DNA from: a virus
Direction: 5' to 3' (one strand)
IMG/VR virus record: IMGVR_UViG_3300006071_001944
Coordinates: 1 to 31,711 of that record
Length of the DNA stretch: 31,711 nt
In this document: piece by piece, positions 7,624 to 14,248 of the stretch
Layout: each line of letters begins with the position of its first letter
Numbering within the stretch: the stretch's first letter is position 1
The notes under the pieces: model-generated
Told to the model about the DNA's origin: nothing
What the model saw: the letters and a program-made list of their open reading frames with translations, nothing else
The model's database searches: none
Position numbers and translations under genes: made by a program

Positions 7624-8106
7624 ATGAAAAACAAACTCGTATTAACCTTAATTGCATTAGCTTTAGCTGTTTCAGCTCAGGCTCAAGAACACACAGCAGA
7701 AGGTGTTGCAGCTGGTGCTGTTGTTGGTGGTGTAATTGGTAATCAATACCACCATAACGTTGTCGGTGGCGCTGTTGCTGGCGCTTTAATTGGCGGAATG
7801 ATTGGTAACGCGGCTGATCATGCTAATGATCAACCTAAAGTGGTGATAGTACAAGCACCACCCCCACCAGCACCTGCTCCGGTAGTAGTACAAGCACCAC
7901 CACCTCCTCCAGTACCTGTTACAATACAATATGTTTGGGGTCCATTAGATCGTTGGGGTCACCCTCAATATGTATATGTACAGGAATGGAACGGCACGCA
8001 ATGGATTACAACCTATTATGATTATAGAATGTTTTTAGGTTGGTACCAACACCGTTACGGTTATGCATTCCGTGAAGATATGTACCGTCACCACTGGCAC
8101 CGTTAA
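7624..8106 (+). CDS. Secreted glycine-zipper envelope protein
   Basis: 160 residues from the ATG at 7624. A longer frame from 7567 exists, but only this start gives a clean Sec signal peptide, about residues 1-20 (MKNKLVLTLIALALAVSAQA). It has no lipobox cysteine. Residues about 25-63 are glycine-zipper repeats (VAAGAVVGGVIGN, VVGGAVAGALIGGMIGN), the membrane-associating pattern seen in bacterial outer-membrane proteins of the 17-kDa/Rickettsia-antigen type. A Pro/Val linker (QAPPPPAPAPVVVQ) leads to an aromatic, His-rich C-terminal domain ending in HRHHWHR-like sequence. It would be exported to the periplasm or outer membrane of a Gram-negative host. Single plus-strand gene with its own promoter-like site and terminator, so it is probably a cargo gene. 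Possible roles are envelope change or superinfection exclusion. Confidence 0.82.
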   Translation: MKNKLVLTLIALALAVSAQAQEHTAEGVAAGAVVGGVIGNQYHHNVVGGAVAGALIGGMIGNAADHANDQPKVVIVQAPPPPAPAPVVVQAPPPPPVPVTIQYVWGPLDRWGHPQYVYVQEWNGTQWITTYYDYRMFLGWYQHRYGYAFREDMYRHHWHR

Positions 8107-8120
8107 TCTTTAACGAATAA

Positions 8121-8149
8121 AAAACCCGCTTTAATAAGCGGGTTTTTTT
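8121..8149. terminator. Bidirectional intrinsic terminator
   Basis: 11-bp perfect stem (arms 8121-8131 and 8136-8146, core ACCCGCTT/AAGCGGGT) with a TAAT loop. It ends in a run of seven T on the plus strand and is preceded by six A, so it can work both ways. It closes the plus-strand glycine-zipper gene and the minus-strand operon that ends at 8159. Confidence 0.92.
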
Positions 8150-8158
8150 GTACTAATG

Positions 8159-8557
8159 CTATTGACCACCAGGTATTAAATCAGAACCTGAAGGCATTGA
8201 TTTACCTTTCGGGTTTTGTTTTAAATCAGCTTCTCTGTTAGCCTTATATTCTTTACGTAACATTTTAGTCATTTCAAAAAACGACTTGTAAGTGTGTTTA
8301 GTCACACCTCGGGCATCATCTGTCATACGCACATAAGTGTTATCACTAAATTTTGCTACGTCTTCTACTTCTCCTGCTGCAACAATTCTAGCTAGACGTA
8401 GAGGGTCGGTTTTAATCTTTTGAAAATCGTATATGACTGTCAGCACTTTCATTTCATCTTCACTGAAAGGCACTTGACGTACCGTTATATCTGGAGTGTA
8501 TTCTACTCCAGATAAACCACTATATATTTCAGATAAGATTTTGTACGAACCACGCAT
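8159..8557 (-). CDS. Hypothetical protein, last gene of sulfation operon
   Basis: 132 residues, not recognised. The first 100 look alpha/beta, and the last 30 are charged, Gly/Ser/Pro-rich and probably disordered. It follows the kinase/nucleotidyltransferase gene by 11 bases and ends just before a strong terminator, so it is the distal gene of that operon. No motif points to a function. Confidence 0.7.
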   Translation of the reverse strand: MRGSYKILSEIYSGLSGVEYTPDITVRQVPFSEDEMKVLTVIYDFQKIKTDPLRLARIVAAGEVEDVAKFSDNTYVRMTDDARGVTKHTYKSFFEMTKMLRKEYKANREADLKQNPKGKSMPSGSDLIPGGQ

Positions 8558-8568
8558 CCATATACTTA

Positions 8569-9342
8569 CTAAGCTTTAAGTATTTCGTTACGTATCTTAG
8601 TAGCAGAAATATCCTGTAAAGCCTTATCTAAGTCTATTTGCTCAATTTTATATCCTACATCTCTACCGTAAAAGATATTAGTAATATTAGGTACTCTAAC
8701 AATAGTGTATTTACCTTCGTACCCCCTCATACCTGTACGTATATTAGCTTCTACTTCATCATTATTGAACGGGTTCTTTTCATCTGTACCTTGTGTATCT
8801 CTAATAGCTATACATACTTGACCGACTCTATTAAGAGCTTCTAAAATAAGAGTTCTATGACCATCATGGAAAGGTTGATAACGACCAAGCATGAAAGCTG
8901 TAGGGGCTTTTGAATTAAATGTAGGTACTAATGCTTTCTTTATTTTGTTAGCCCAATATAAAGGTGTGCCTTCATCTGTTACAGTAATGTCAGGGTTTTC
9001 AGGGGCAACAAATAACTTTGTCGTATCTGCAAAATCCCTAACAGGTGTTCTGTTAATCCAAACAGTGAATATGTTTTCTGTACCAAAAGCAGCTCTTGTT
9101 TCAGGAATAGGACATACAAAATCAGCAATTGCATATTGACCAGATCGCACTGCAATATCGCATAACACACCCATTCTACGGGCTTGTTCGATTCTATCTT
9201 CTGGGCTAAACTTTAAATCTTTATTAATTTCCTTACGAATTTCATCTGCATTAAACCACACAGCCCCTAACATTTTAGACAACTCTTTAGCGAGTGTAGT
9301 TTTACCGGCACCAGGTAATCCCATGATTAGTATTTTTTTCAT
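8569..9342 (-). CDS. APS-kinase-like / NMNAT-like nucleotidyltransferase fusion
   Basis: 257 residues, two domains. Residues 1-140 are a P-loop kinase with Walker A G8-LPGAGKTT. NADEIRKEINKDLKFSPEDR (31-50), then RR and P...R (CPIPETR), follow the order of APS kinase (CysC) motifs D-x-V-R, N-x-DL-x-FS-x-x-DR and fisP-x-R. VAPENPDI matches the YEaPxxPd segment. The product would be PAPS. Residues 148-257 are an HxGH nucleotidyltransferase: GRYQPFHDGH (153-162), NPFNNDE, and ISATKIR (245-251), most like the NadM/NMNAT group. That domain might make NAD, a CDP/ADP compound, or (speculatively) APS. The upstream sulfotransferase, 22 bp away, supports PAPS supply. The kinase-first order is opposite to that of NadR. 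Confidence 0.82.
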   Translation of the reverse strand: MKKILIMGLPGAGKTTLAKELSKMLGAVWFNADEIRKEINKDLKFSPEDRIEQARRMGVLCDIAVRSGQYAIADFVCPIPETRAAFGTENIFTVWINRTPVRDFADTTKLFVAPENPDITVTDEGTPLYWANKIKKALVPTFNSKAPTAFMLGRYQPFHDGHRTLILEALNRVGQVCIAIRDTQGTDEKNPFNNDEVEANIRTGMRGYEGKYTIVRVPNITNIFYGRDVGYKIEQIDLDKALQDISATKIRNEILKA

Positions 9343-9364
9343 AATATATACGATTTAGTACGTA

Positions 9365-10018
9365 TTAGTTAGTTTTCCAGCTGTCTTTATCGTAACCAAA
9401 TAAATTAAATTGATTTGTACATTTACTATAAACAAAGTCTGCTATTTCTTGATTATAATAATGTTGCCAATCTGTAATTTTTTTATCTGAATTTATATCT
9501 TTTTTTAATACACCGACTCCTTTTTGAGCCCAATAATAATTTTTGGAAATGTATGTTTTATACGCGTTTGCAATTACAGGGTTGTTTAAATCTAAGAATG
9601 GTATTTTTTTTATATCATCTTCTAAAAATTCATATCTAATAGCTATATATGGTTCAGCGGTAAGCTTTTTTGCGTGTGTTAATAAACGTTCTTCACCGTA
9701 AGGATCAATAATACCTCTTTTTATAAAATCATTAAAAGTAAACGTATTAATGTTTAAATTATTATGCCAACAACTCCAATACCACAACGAAACAGCCCGG
9801 GAATACGGATTACGAATATTTACTATTAATGTATAGTTTTGTGTGTTTTCAGGAAAACCTATAGTATGTACGTATTCATAACCTTCAGGCATAGAAATAT
9901 GTTGCATTTCAGGATCCATAGGCTTAAACCCGTAATGTTCAAATATCTTCCACACCGGTCTTGTACCACAACGTGGTAGTGCCCACCATACACATTTGTG
10001 TGTGCGTGACACATTCAT
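9365..10018 (-). CDS. PAPS-dependent sulfotransferase-like protein
   Basis: 217-residue predicted sulfotransferase that would move sulfate from PAPS to a hydroxyl or amine. The 5'-phosphosulfate loop is P15-R-C-G-T-R20 (ALPRCGTRPVW). The 3'-phosphate site is R69-N-P-Y-S-R-A-V-S77. RYEFLEDDIKKIP gives the later 'yE.l..D' segment, and the C-terminus (YYNQEIADFVYS...FNLFGYDKDSW) is the usual ending of Sulfotransfer_2-type enzymes. No membrane segment, so it is probably a soluble phage version of enzymes that are membrane-anchored in eukaryotes. It starts three bases after the prolyl-hydroxylase-like gene and is followed by the APS-kinase-like gene, which could supply its donor. The acceptor is unknown: glycan, tyrosine, hydroxyproline or a small molecule. 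Confidence 0.8.
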   Translation of the reverse strand: MNVSRTHKCVWWALPRCGTRPVWKIFEHYGFKPMDPEMQHISMPEGYEYVHTIGFPENTQNYTLIVNIRNPYSRAVSLWYWSCWHNNLNINTFTFNDFIKRGIIDPYGEERLLTHAKKLTAEPYIAIRYEFLEDDIKKIPFLDLNNPVIANAYKTYISKNYYWAQKGVGVLKKDINSDKKITDWQHYYNQEIADFVYSKCTNQFNLFGYDKDSWKTN

Positions 10019-10021
10019 TAC

Positions 10022-10678
10022 TTATAAACCTAGTTGAACTAGGTGAGATATTAACCAATTCGATCTGTTTTCATCTAATAGTTTATCATCTGTAACCCAT
10101 ATAGGTAACGTTACCCTATTACCACCAACTACTTTATTTACCCCGTGTTCGTTAGTTTCATCGCTTAAAAAAAACACAACTGAACCGGTTTTTGGAGAAC
10201 TAATATAATCTGTACCAGTTTCATTTGCAATAAAAGTTTCTCCCCCTGTATAGTCATCGTTTAAGTATGTTACAGTACTCACTTTTCTTGAAGCCATTTG
10301 TTGTTGGTCTTTGCCATCTGAATAACCGTTGTCTTTATGCTTTAACATAAATCTACCTTCTCTCCACAACACGAGATCTGTAAATCTTGGGTAAAGCGAC
10401 TTGTTATACACTTTACTTGCTAACTCTACTACGTAGTTTCTATGTTTGTTTATTTTTTTCTTCAATTCAATATCTGTAAAATTAACCCAATCAAACGTGT
10501 CTCCTTTAGCATTTACTTTTACTTTTTCATCAACCCATGGCAAAGAATTCGCATTATAATCTTTAATTGAAATATTCTTTATTTTGTACATTTCATTACA
10601 TATTTGTGCACATGTTTCTCTGTCTAAAACATCATCAAATCTAAAAATAGTTTTACACCCTGTTTCTACTTGTTGCAT
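10022..10678 (-). CDS. Prolyl-4-hydroxylase-like 2OG-Fe(II) oxygenase
   Basis: 218 residues. The iron ligands are H114-x-D116 (LKHKDNGYS) and H178 (NEHGVNKV), with R188 (GNRVTLPIW) for 2-oxoglutarate. VTYLNDDYTGGETFI and PKTGSVVFF are the diagnostic strands of the P4Hc group. The length agrees with phage and bacterial P4H-like enzymes. The gene is three bases from the sulfotransferase gene, with a late-promoter-like octamer five bases before its ATG. Possible substrates are proline residues in the Pro/Thr-rich and collagen-like fibre proteins of this phage, or a host protein. The collagen-like repeats here are Gly-X-Ser, with few prolines, so the Pro/Thr linkers fit better. Confidence 0.85.
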   Translation of the reverse strand: MQQVETGCKTIFRFDDVLDRETCAQICNEMYKIKNISIKDYNANSLPWVDEKVKVNAKGDTFDWVNFTDIELKKKINKHRNYVVELASKVYNKSLYPRFTDLVLWREGRFMLKHKDNGYSDGKDQQQMASRKVSTVTYLNDDYTGGETFIANETGTDYISSPKTGSVVFFLSDETNEHGVNKVVGGNRVTLPIWVTDDKLLDENRSNWLISHLVQLGL

Positions 10679-10683
10679 ACAAG

Positions 10684-10691
10684 TATTTATT
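10684..10691 (-). promoter_or_regulatory. Late-promoter-like octamer
   Basis: Reads AATAAATA on the minus strand, five bases before the ATG of the prolyl-hydroxylase-like gene. It may give the hydroxylase-sulfotransferase-kinase genes their own late transcript. Confidence 0.5.
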
Positions 10692-10697
10692 TGTTAG

Positions 10698-11543
10698 TTA
10701 TTTTTTGCCAGCTTTGCCTCTACGCATATTAGCTTGCCAATGTGCGAGTTGTTTTTTACGAGGGCTAGCTGTTTTGCTATGTACTATTTTGTCTAATGCT
10801 GCTAAAGTAGTATGTTTCTTAATACCGTGTCTTTTACTATCACCAGGACGTCCCGGTCCTTTATGATTTAAAAAGTTTTCTCCAATATTATCTCCTACAG
10901 AAGCTGCTGCACCGCCATCCGCGTTCACGTCAGGCGCGATTTCACTAGTAGCACTAGAAGGGTCAGCGTCATCTTCATCGAGTTCTTCTGGTTCATTACC
11001 TGCTAAAATTGCTTTTAAATCTTTTAGAGCACCACTACCACCTTTCCAGGCACTAGGGCCGGTTATTAAATATTGATACTGTAGTTCAGGGGTGGCATTA
11101 ACCGCTGCATCCAAATCTGTAGGCTCTATACCTGCATCTCTAATCGAATCTGCCATTGCTTTCACTAAATCTTTATCAACAGGTTTACTCCAATTGTGGT
11201 TAACCGCTAGATCTTCTAAATCTCCTATAACGTCATATATAATTTGTCTTTTATCAATTTCCTCATCAACTACTCCAATATCAGTTGTTTCGTCGTTTTC
11301 ATCTGCATATTCACCTTCTTGTACACCCGTTTGATCACCATTCATACCGGGCATGTTAGGTGCATATGCAGGGTCTTCTTTTATTACACTGTTATAAAAT
11401 TCTTTAAAAGTTTTAGGTTTAGTAGACTCATGCGCATTTATGTGCAATGCTGCAAGGTACTTTTTTACAGAGCCTTTCGTACAACCTACCTTTTTACCGG
11501 TATCTTTTTTATAAACACATTTTCCTCGTACTTTCCAGGGCAT
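10698..11543 (-). CDS. Phage protein with basic Cys tag and acidic middle
   Basis: 281 residues. It opens with KGKCVYKKDTGKKVGCTKGS-type sequence (residues 7-26), a short basic two-cysteine tag that I recall from proteins of marine T4-like phages. The middle is acidic and low in complexity (EEPEELDEDDAD-like stretches), and the C-terminus is strongly basic (ASPRKKQLAHWQANMRRGK). The split charge pattern suggests a scaffold-like or nucleic-acid-binding virion component. No enzyme motif is present. It lies 10 bases after the 98-residue protein and 19 bases before the hydroxylase gene, within one minus-strand operon. Confidence 0.75.
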   Translation of the reverse strand: MPWKVRGKCVYKKDTGKKVGCTKGSVKKYLAALHINAHESTKPKTFKEFYNSVIKEDPAYAPNMPGMNGDQTGVQEGEYADENDETTDIGVVDEEIDKRQIIYDVIGDLEDLAVNHNWSKPVDKDLVKAMADSIRDAGIEPTDLDAAVNATPELQYQYLITGPSAWKGGSGALKDLKAILAGNEPEELDEDDADPSSATSEIAPDVNADGGAAASVGDNIGENFLNHKGPGRPGDSKRHGIKKHTTLAALDKIVHSKTASPRKKQLAHWQANMRRGKAGKK

Positions 11544-11550
11544 AATATAT

Positions 11551-11558
11551 TATTTAGA
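11551..11558 (-). promoter_or_regulatory. Late-promoter-like octamer
   Basis: Reads TCTAAATA on the minus strand, seven bases before the ATG of the 281-residue protein. It lies inside the end of the upstream coding region. Confidence 0.4.
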
Positions 11559-11850
11559 GTTCGTTATCTTGATACCAATATTTCTTTTCAGGTTCTACAA
11601 CAGGTGTAATAATGGCGTTTTCTTCTGCTTGCCTGTAAAGCACTCTCCAAGGTCTTTTGTCTCCTTTTATTAATAAAGCTTCTTTACGTATAAAATTTAA
11701 CAGTGCAGCATTGGGCGTGTCAGCTGTTTCATACCCTTCAAGACGTTTTTGTGTATTGCCCCAAGGCATTACAGTAGCTTTTATATGATATTTTGTTTCA
11801 TTTAAAATACCCGATACAATACGATTAGCTTGTTTGTTAAAAGAATTCAT
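11554..11850 (-). CDS. Hypothetical protein
   Basis: 98 residues, not recognised, with a mixed charged composition. Its ATG overlaps the stop codon of the metallopeptidase by one base (TAATG), implying translational coupling and perhaps a shared role. Confidence 0.72.
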   Translation of the reverse strand: MNSFNKQANRIVSGILNETKYHIKATVMPWGNTQKRLEGYETADTPNAALLNFIRKEALLIKGDKRPWRVLYRQAEENAIITPVVEPEKKYWYQDNEL

Positions 11851-12335
11851 TAATTGTATATATCAGGATTCATCTTACCATACGTTCTTAACAAAATACC
11901 TGCCATTGCGTTTGCTTCGTTTTCATGAGGTGAACCTGTAGTACCGTCAAGTGGTTTACCTTTACTTTGTTCTCTCTGCTTAGCATGCATTAGTTCATGA
12001 CCAATTGTACGTAAAACGTCAGCGGTGTTTCTATTACCAGTGTATATCCAAATTTTATGAAGATCGGGCATATAACCACCCATTGCTTTAAGCTGTAACA
12101 CCGTTTCTTTATTTTTGTCTAATATTATTTTTGGTACTGTTTCAATACCTAGTTTTTTTACAGTATACTCAATAAAGTCTTTCACAATACTTTCTAATTC
12201 TGTACCTTCAATGTTTTCGTTCTTAACACAATTATTAACACGCTTACCACCTTTCATCTTGGTACCTACTTTATGATATCCAGTCCAACAGTGTTTTTCT
12301 AATAAAAAATCAAAATGTTGGTCGTATTTTTTCAC
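11850..12335 (-). CDS. HExxH zinc metallopeptidase with phage Cys tag
   Basis: 161 residues from a GTG start (GTGAAAAAATACGAC). H113-E-L-M-H117 is the zinc-binding and catalytic helix. E138 or E140 in PHENEANAMAGILL could be the third ligand, as in gluzincins with a downstream ExxxA helix. The N-terminus has CWTGYHKVG...GKRVNNC (residues 16-36), a tag that I recall from T4-like marine phage virion proteins. The tag may direct the protease to the prohead or virion. Possible roles are prohead processing or cell-wall/envelope protein cleavage at infection. It leads the operon containing the hydroxylase, sulfotransferase and kinase genes. Confidence 0.8.
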   Translation of the reverse strand: MKKYDQHFDFLLEKHCWTGYHKVGTKMKGGKRVNNCVKNENIEGTELESIVKDFIEYTVKKLGIETVPKIILDKNKETVLQLKAMGGYMPDLHKIWIYTGNRNTADVLRTIGHELMHAKQREQSKGKPLDGTTGSPHENEANAMAGILLRTYGKMNPDIYN

Positions 12336-12340
12336 AAATA

Positions 12341-12348
12341 TATTTACT
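12341..12348 (-). promoter_or_regulatory. Late-promoter-like octamer
   Basis: Reads AGTAAATA on the minus strand, five bases before the GTG of the metallopeptidase. It is the best candidate for the promoter of the operon running down to 8159, and its position supports the GTG start. Confidence 0.5.
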
Positions 12349-12379
12349 TACTTGAGTAGTAATATTATAAATAAAAGTA

Positions 12380-12429
12380 GCGTACTTGGACAACACCCTG
12401 AAAACACCCCAATACACATCCAAGTACGC
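12380..12429. repeat. 11-bp inverted repeat between minus-strand genes
   Basis: GCGTACTTGGA at 12380-12390 pairs perfectly with TCCAAGTACGC at 12419-12429, across a 28-base spacer holding two ACACCC-type repeats. On the minus strand it follows the 67-residue membrane protein and is trailed by TACTTTTATT, so it may be a weak terminator or an RNA stability hairpin upstream of the operon promoter. Confidence 0.6.
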
Positions 12430-12436
12430 CAAAATT

Positions 12437-12640
12437 TTACTTAACCCGAGCTCTGATAGCTAGCGGGCTACCAAATATAAAAAGTAAGAAAAATGTTGCT
12501 GCCCAAGTCTTTAGCGTGTATGGTATAGCTAACACAGGAAATAAAGTATTGAGAGACGCTAAAAACACTAATGGAGCAAATACAGCAAACGACACAATAA
12601 TAAGCACAGCTGCTATTAATAGTGAGTTTTCTTGTGTCAT
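12437..12640 (-). CDS. Small two-helix membrane protein
   Basis: 67 residues with two hydrophobic segments (about 7-30 and 33-58) and a basic tail (RARVK). Small proteins with an LNTLFPVLxIPYTLKTW-like second helix occur in marine T4-like phages, function unknown. It would sit in the inner membrane, perhaps affecting lysis or host membrane processes. It lies head to head with the membrane coiled-coil gene at 12725. Confidence 0.75.
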   Translation of the reverse strand: MTQENSLLIAAVLIIVSFAVFAPLVFLASLNTLFPVLAIPYTLKTWAATFFLLFIFGSPLAIRARVK

Positions 12641-12710
12641 TTGTTAGGACTTATATTAGTTACTCGAGAAATCAACACATTGCTAAAATTAGTATAACAG
12701 TGTAATGTAT

Positions 12711-12718
12711 TATAAGTA
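12711..12718 (+). promoter_or_regulatory. T4-type late promoter octamer, one mismatch
   Basis: Reads TATAAGTA on the plus strand, six bases before the ATG at 12725 of the membrane coiled-coil gene. Confidence 0.5.
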
Positions 12719-12724
12719 TAGACA

Positions 12725-14248
12725 ATGTATTTTTTAGCATTTTTAATACTATTATCCGCATTAGCAATTGCTGGATGCGCTGCATATTTTAGTATAGTCG
12801 GATTAACATTATTGTTCGTTGGAGCAGGCGTTTCTATAGTTGTTATGGGAGCTGCCCTAGAAGTTGGCAAAGTTATAGTGGTTACCTTTTTACACCATAA
12901 ATGGAACGAAATAAGCGCTGCACTTAAAATATATTTAATTTTTGCAACAATGATGTTAATGGCAATAACATCTATAGGTATATACGGATATTTAAGTTCT
13001 GGGTATAATGCTACAACAGTAAAAGTACAAGGCTACGAACAGCAAATAGAAACCAATTTAAAGAGAATAGAAGAATTAAAAATAGAAAATGTAAAACTCT
13101 CTCAAGATACAGCTAATCAAAATGAAATAGATACTATTAATGTAGATAAAGAAAATTTCATAAAAGAACAACTACGTCAAATAGATCAAAAAGAAGCTAA
13201 AATAAAATTAATAAAATCAGATAATAGCGAAAACATAAGAGCTACTGAAGACACGGCTGCTGCTAAAGCTGCCTTAGATGCAGAGAAAGCAGAAATAGAT
13301 AGTAACATTAACAAAGAACTATCTCAAATAGAACTTTACAATAACCGTTTACAGATATTGGACAAAGAAGTACAAACCTGGCTCAATCAAGGTGATGGTA
13401 GTTTGTTTAAGAAAAGTGGCCTGGATAAAGCACGTACCGTAAAAGAACAACAACAAAGTGAAAGAGATAAAATAGATGCTCAAATTAAAGAATGTCAAAA
13501 CAGAATGGAAGGGTTGAGAAACGATTACAAGCAACGTGTAGAAGATTACAACACTAAAATTAGTAACGTGGCTATACGTCTTAATTTTCAAACCTCGTAT
13601 GATCAAAAACTAATCAGTACTTTCGAAAAAGAAATTGATACTATTAGGAACAATATTGAAAAGTACAATAAAGATACAAACGATAATATAAACAATTTAA
13701 TCAGTAAAAAACAACAAATACTAAAAAGCAATAGAGCTACAATACAGTCAAACCTAGATCAAATACAAAAACTATTAATTACAGATAATCAAATTAAAGA
13801 ACAAATATTGCACACAGATGTAGGTACTTTTAGATTTGTTGCTAATAGCTTAGGTCTAGGGTTAGATAAAACAGTAATATACTTTATTTGGTTAATTATG
13901 TCTGTGTTTGATCCGTTAGCTGTATGTCTTGTGTTATGTTTTAACTATCTTATTAAAGACGAATCAACGAAAAAAAAAGAATATAAAAAATTAATTATAG
14001 AACCTGTAGCTGCAGAGGTACCTACGGTTACACCAACTCCTACGTTAACTGTAACACCGACTCCTACATTGATAGCAACCCCGGAACCAATTATTATGAA
14101 ATCAAGCGAAATAATATTCAATAAACCTAAAGAACCATTACCACCACCAGCAGGTGAGGTGTTGAGATTGGAAAATATACTCGAAGAACAACGAGCTCAT
14201 ATTGCAGAAAAAGAAGCTAAGCTTAAAAATAAAAATCAGAACTTATAA
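12725..14248 (+). CDS. Membrane coiled-coil protein with Pro/Thr tail
   Basis: 507 residues. Three hydrophobic segments (about 2-20, 24-46, 66-92) precede a charged coiled coil of about 280 residues (95-375, many ELKIEN- and QIDQKEAKIK-type heptads). A further membrane segment (about 382-412, including VFDPLAVCLVL) and a cytoplasmic-type tail follow. The architecture and the motifs 'YFSIVGLTLLF', 'LEVGKV' and 'FDPLAV' match a membrane protein common in marine T4-like phages, whose role is unknown. The tail (residues 433-455) contains TPTPTL repeats like those of the fibre proteins. The long coiled coil between membrane anchors suggests a spanning or tethering function. It is a plus-strand gene converging on the beta-barrel gene with a 13-bp overlap. 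Confidence 0.85.
   Translation: MYFLAFLILLSALAIAGCAAYFSIVGLTLLFVGAGVSIVVMGAALEVGKVIVVTFLHHKWNEISAALKIYLIFATMMLMAITSIGIYGYLSSGYNATTVKVQGYEQQIETNLKRIEELKIENVKLSQDTANQNEIDTINVDKENFIKEQLRQIDQKEAKIKLIKSDNSENIRATEDTAAAKAALDAEKAEIDSNINKELSQIELYNNRLQILDKEVQTWLNQGDGSLFKKSGLDKARTVKEQQQSERDKIDAQIKECQNRMEGLRNDYKQRVEDYNTKISNVAIRLNFQTSYDQKLISTFEKEIDTIRNNIEKYNKDTNDNINNLISKKQQILKSNRATIQSNLDQIQKLLITDNQIKEQILHTDVGTFRFVANSLGLGLDKTVIYFIWLIMSVFDPLAVCLVLCFNYLIKDESTKKKEYKKLIIEPVAAEVPTVTPTPTLTVTPTPTLIATPEPIIMKSSEIIFNKPKEPLPPPAGEVLRLENILEEQRAHIAEKEAKLKNKNQNL

Noticed and set aside
11244-11609. 121-residue plus-strand frame opposite the 281-residue gene
   Set aside because: It runs antisense across two well-supported minus-strand genes, and the Phe/Ile/Cys-rich composition is typical of a shadow.
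12637-12870. 77-residue minus-strand frame over the start of the coiled-coil gene
   Set aside because: It is the shadow of strong membrane-segment coding on the plus strand, with no motif of its own.
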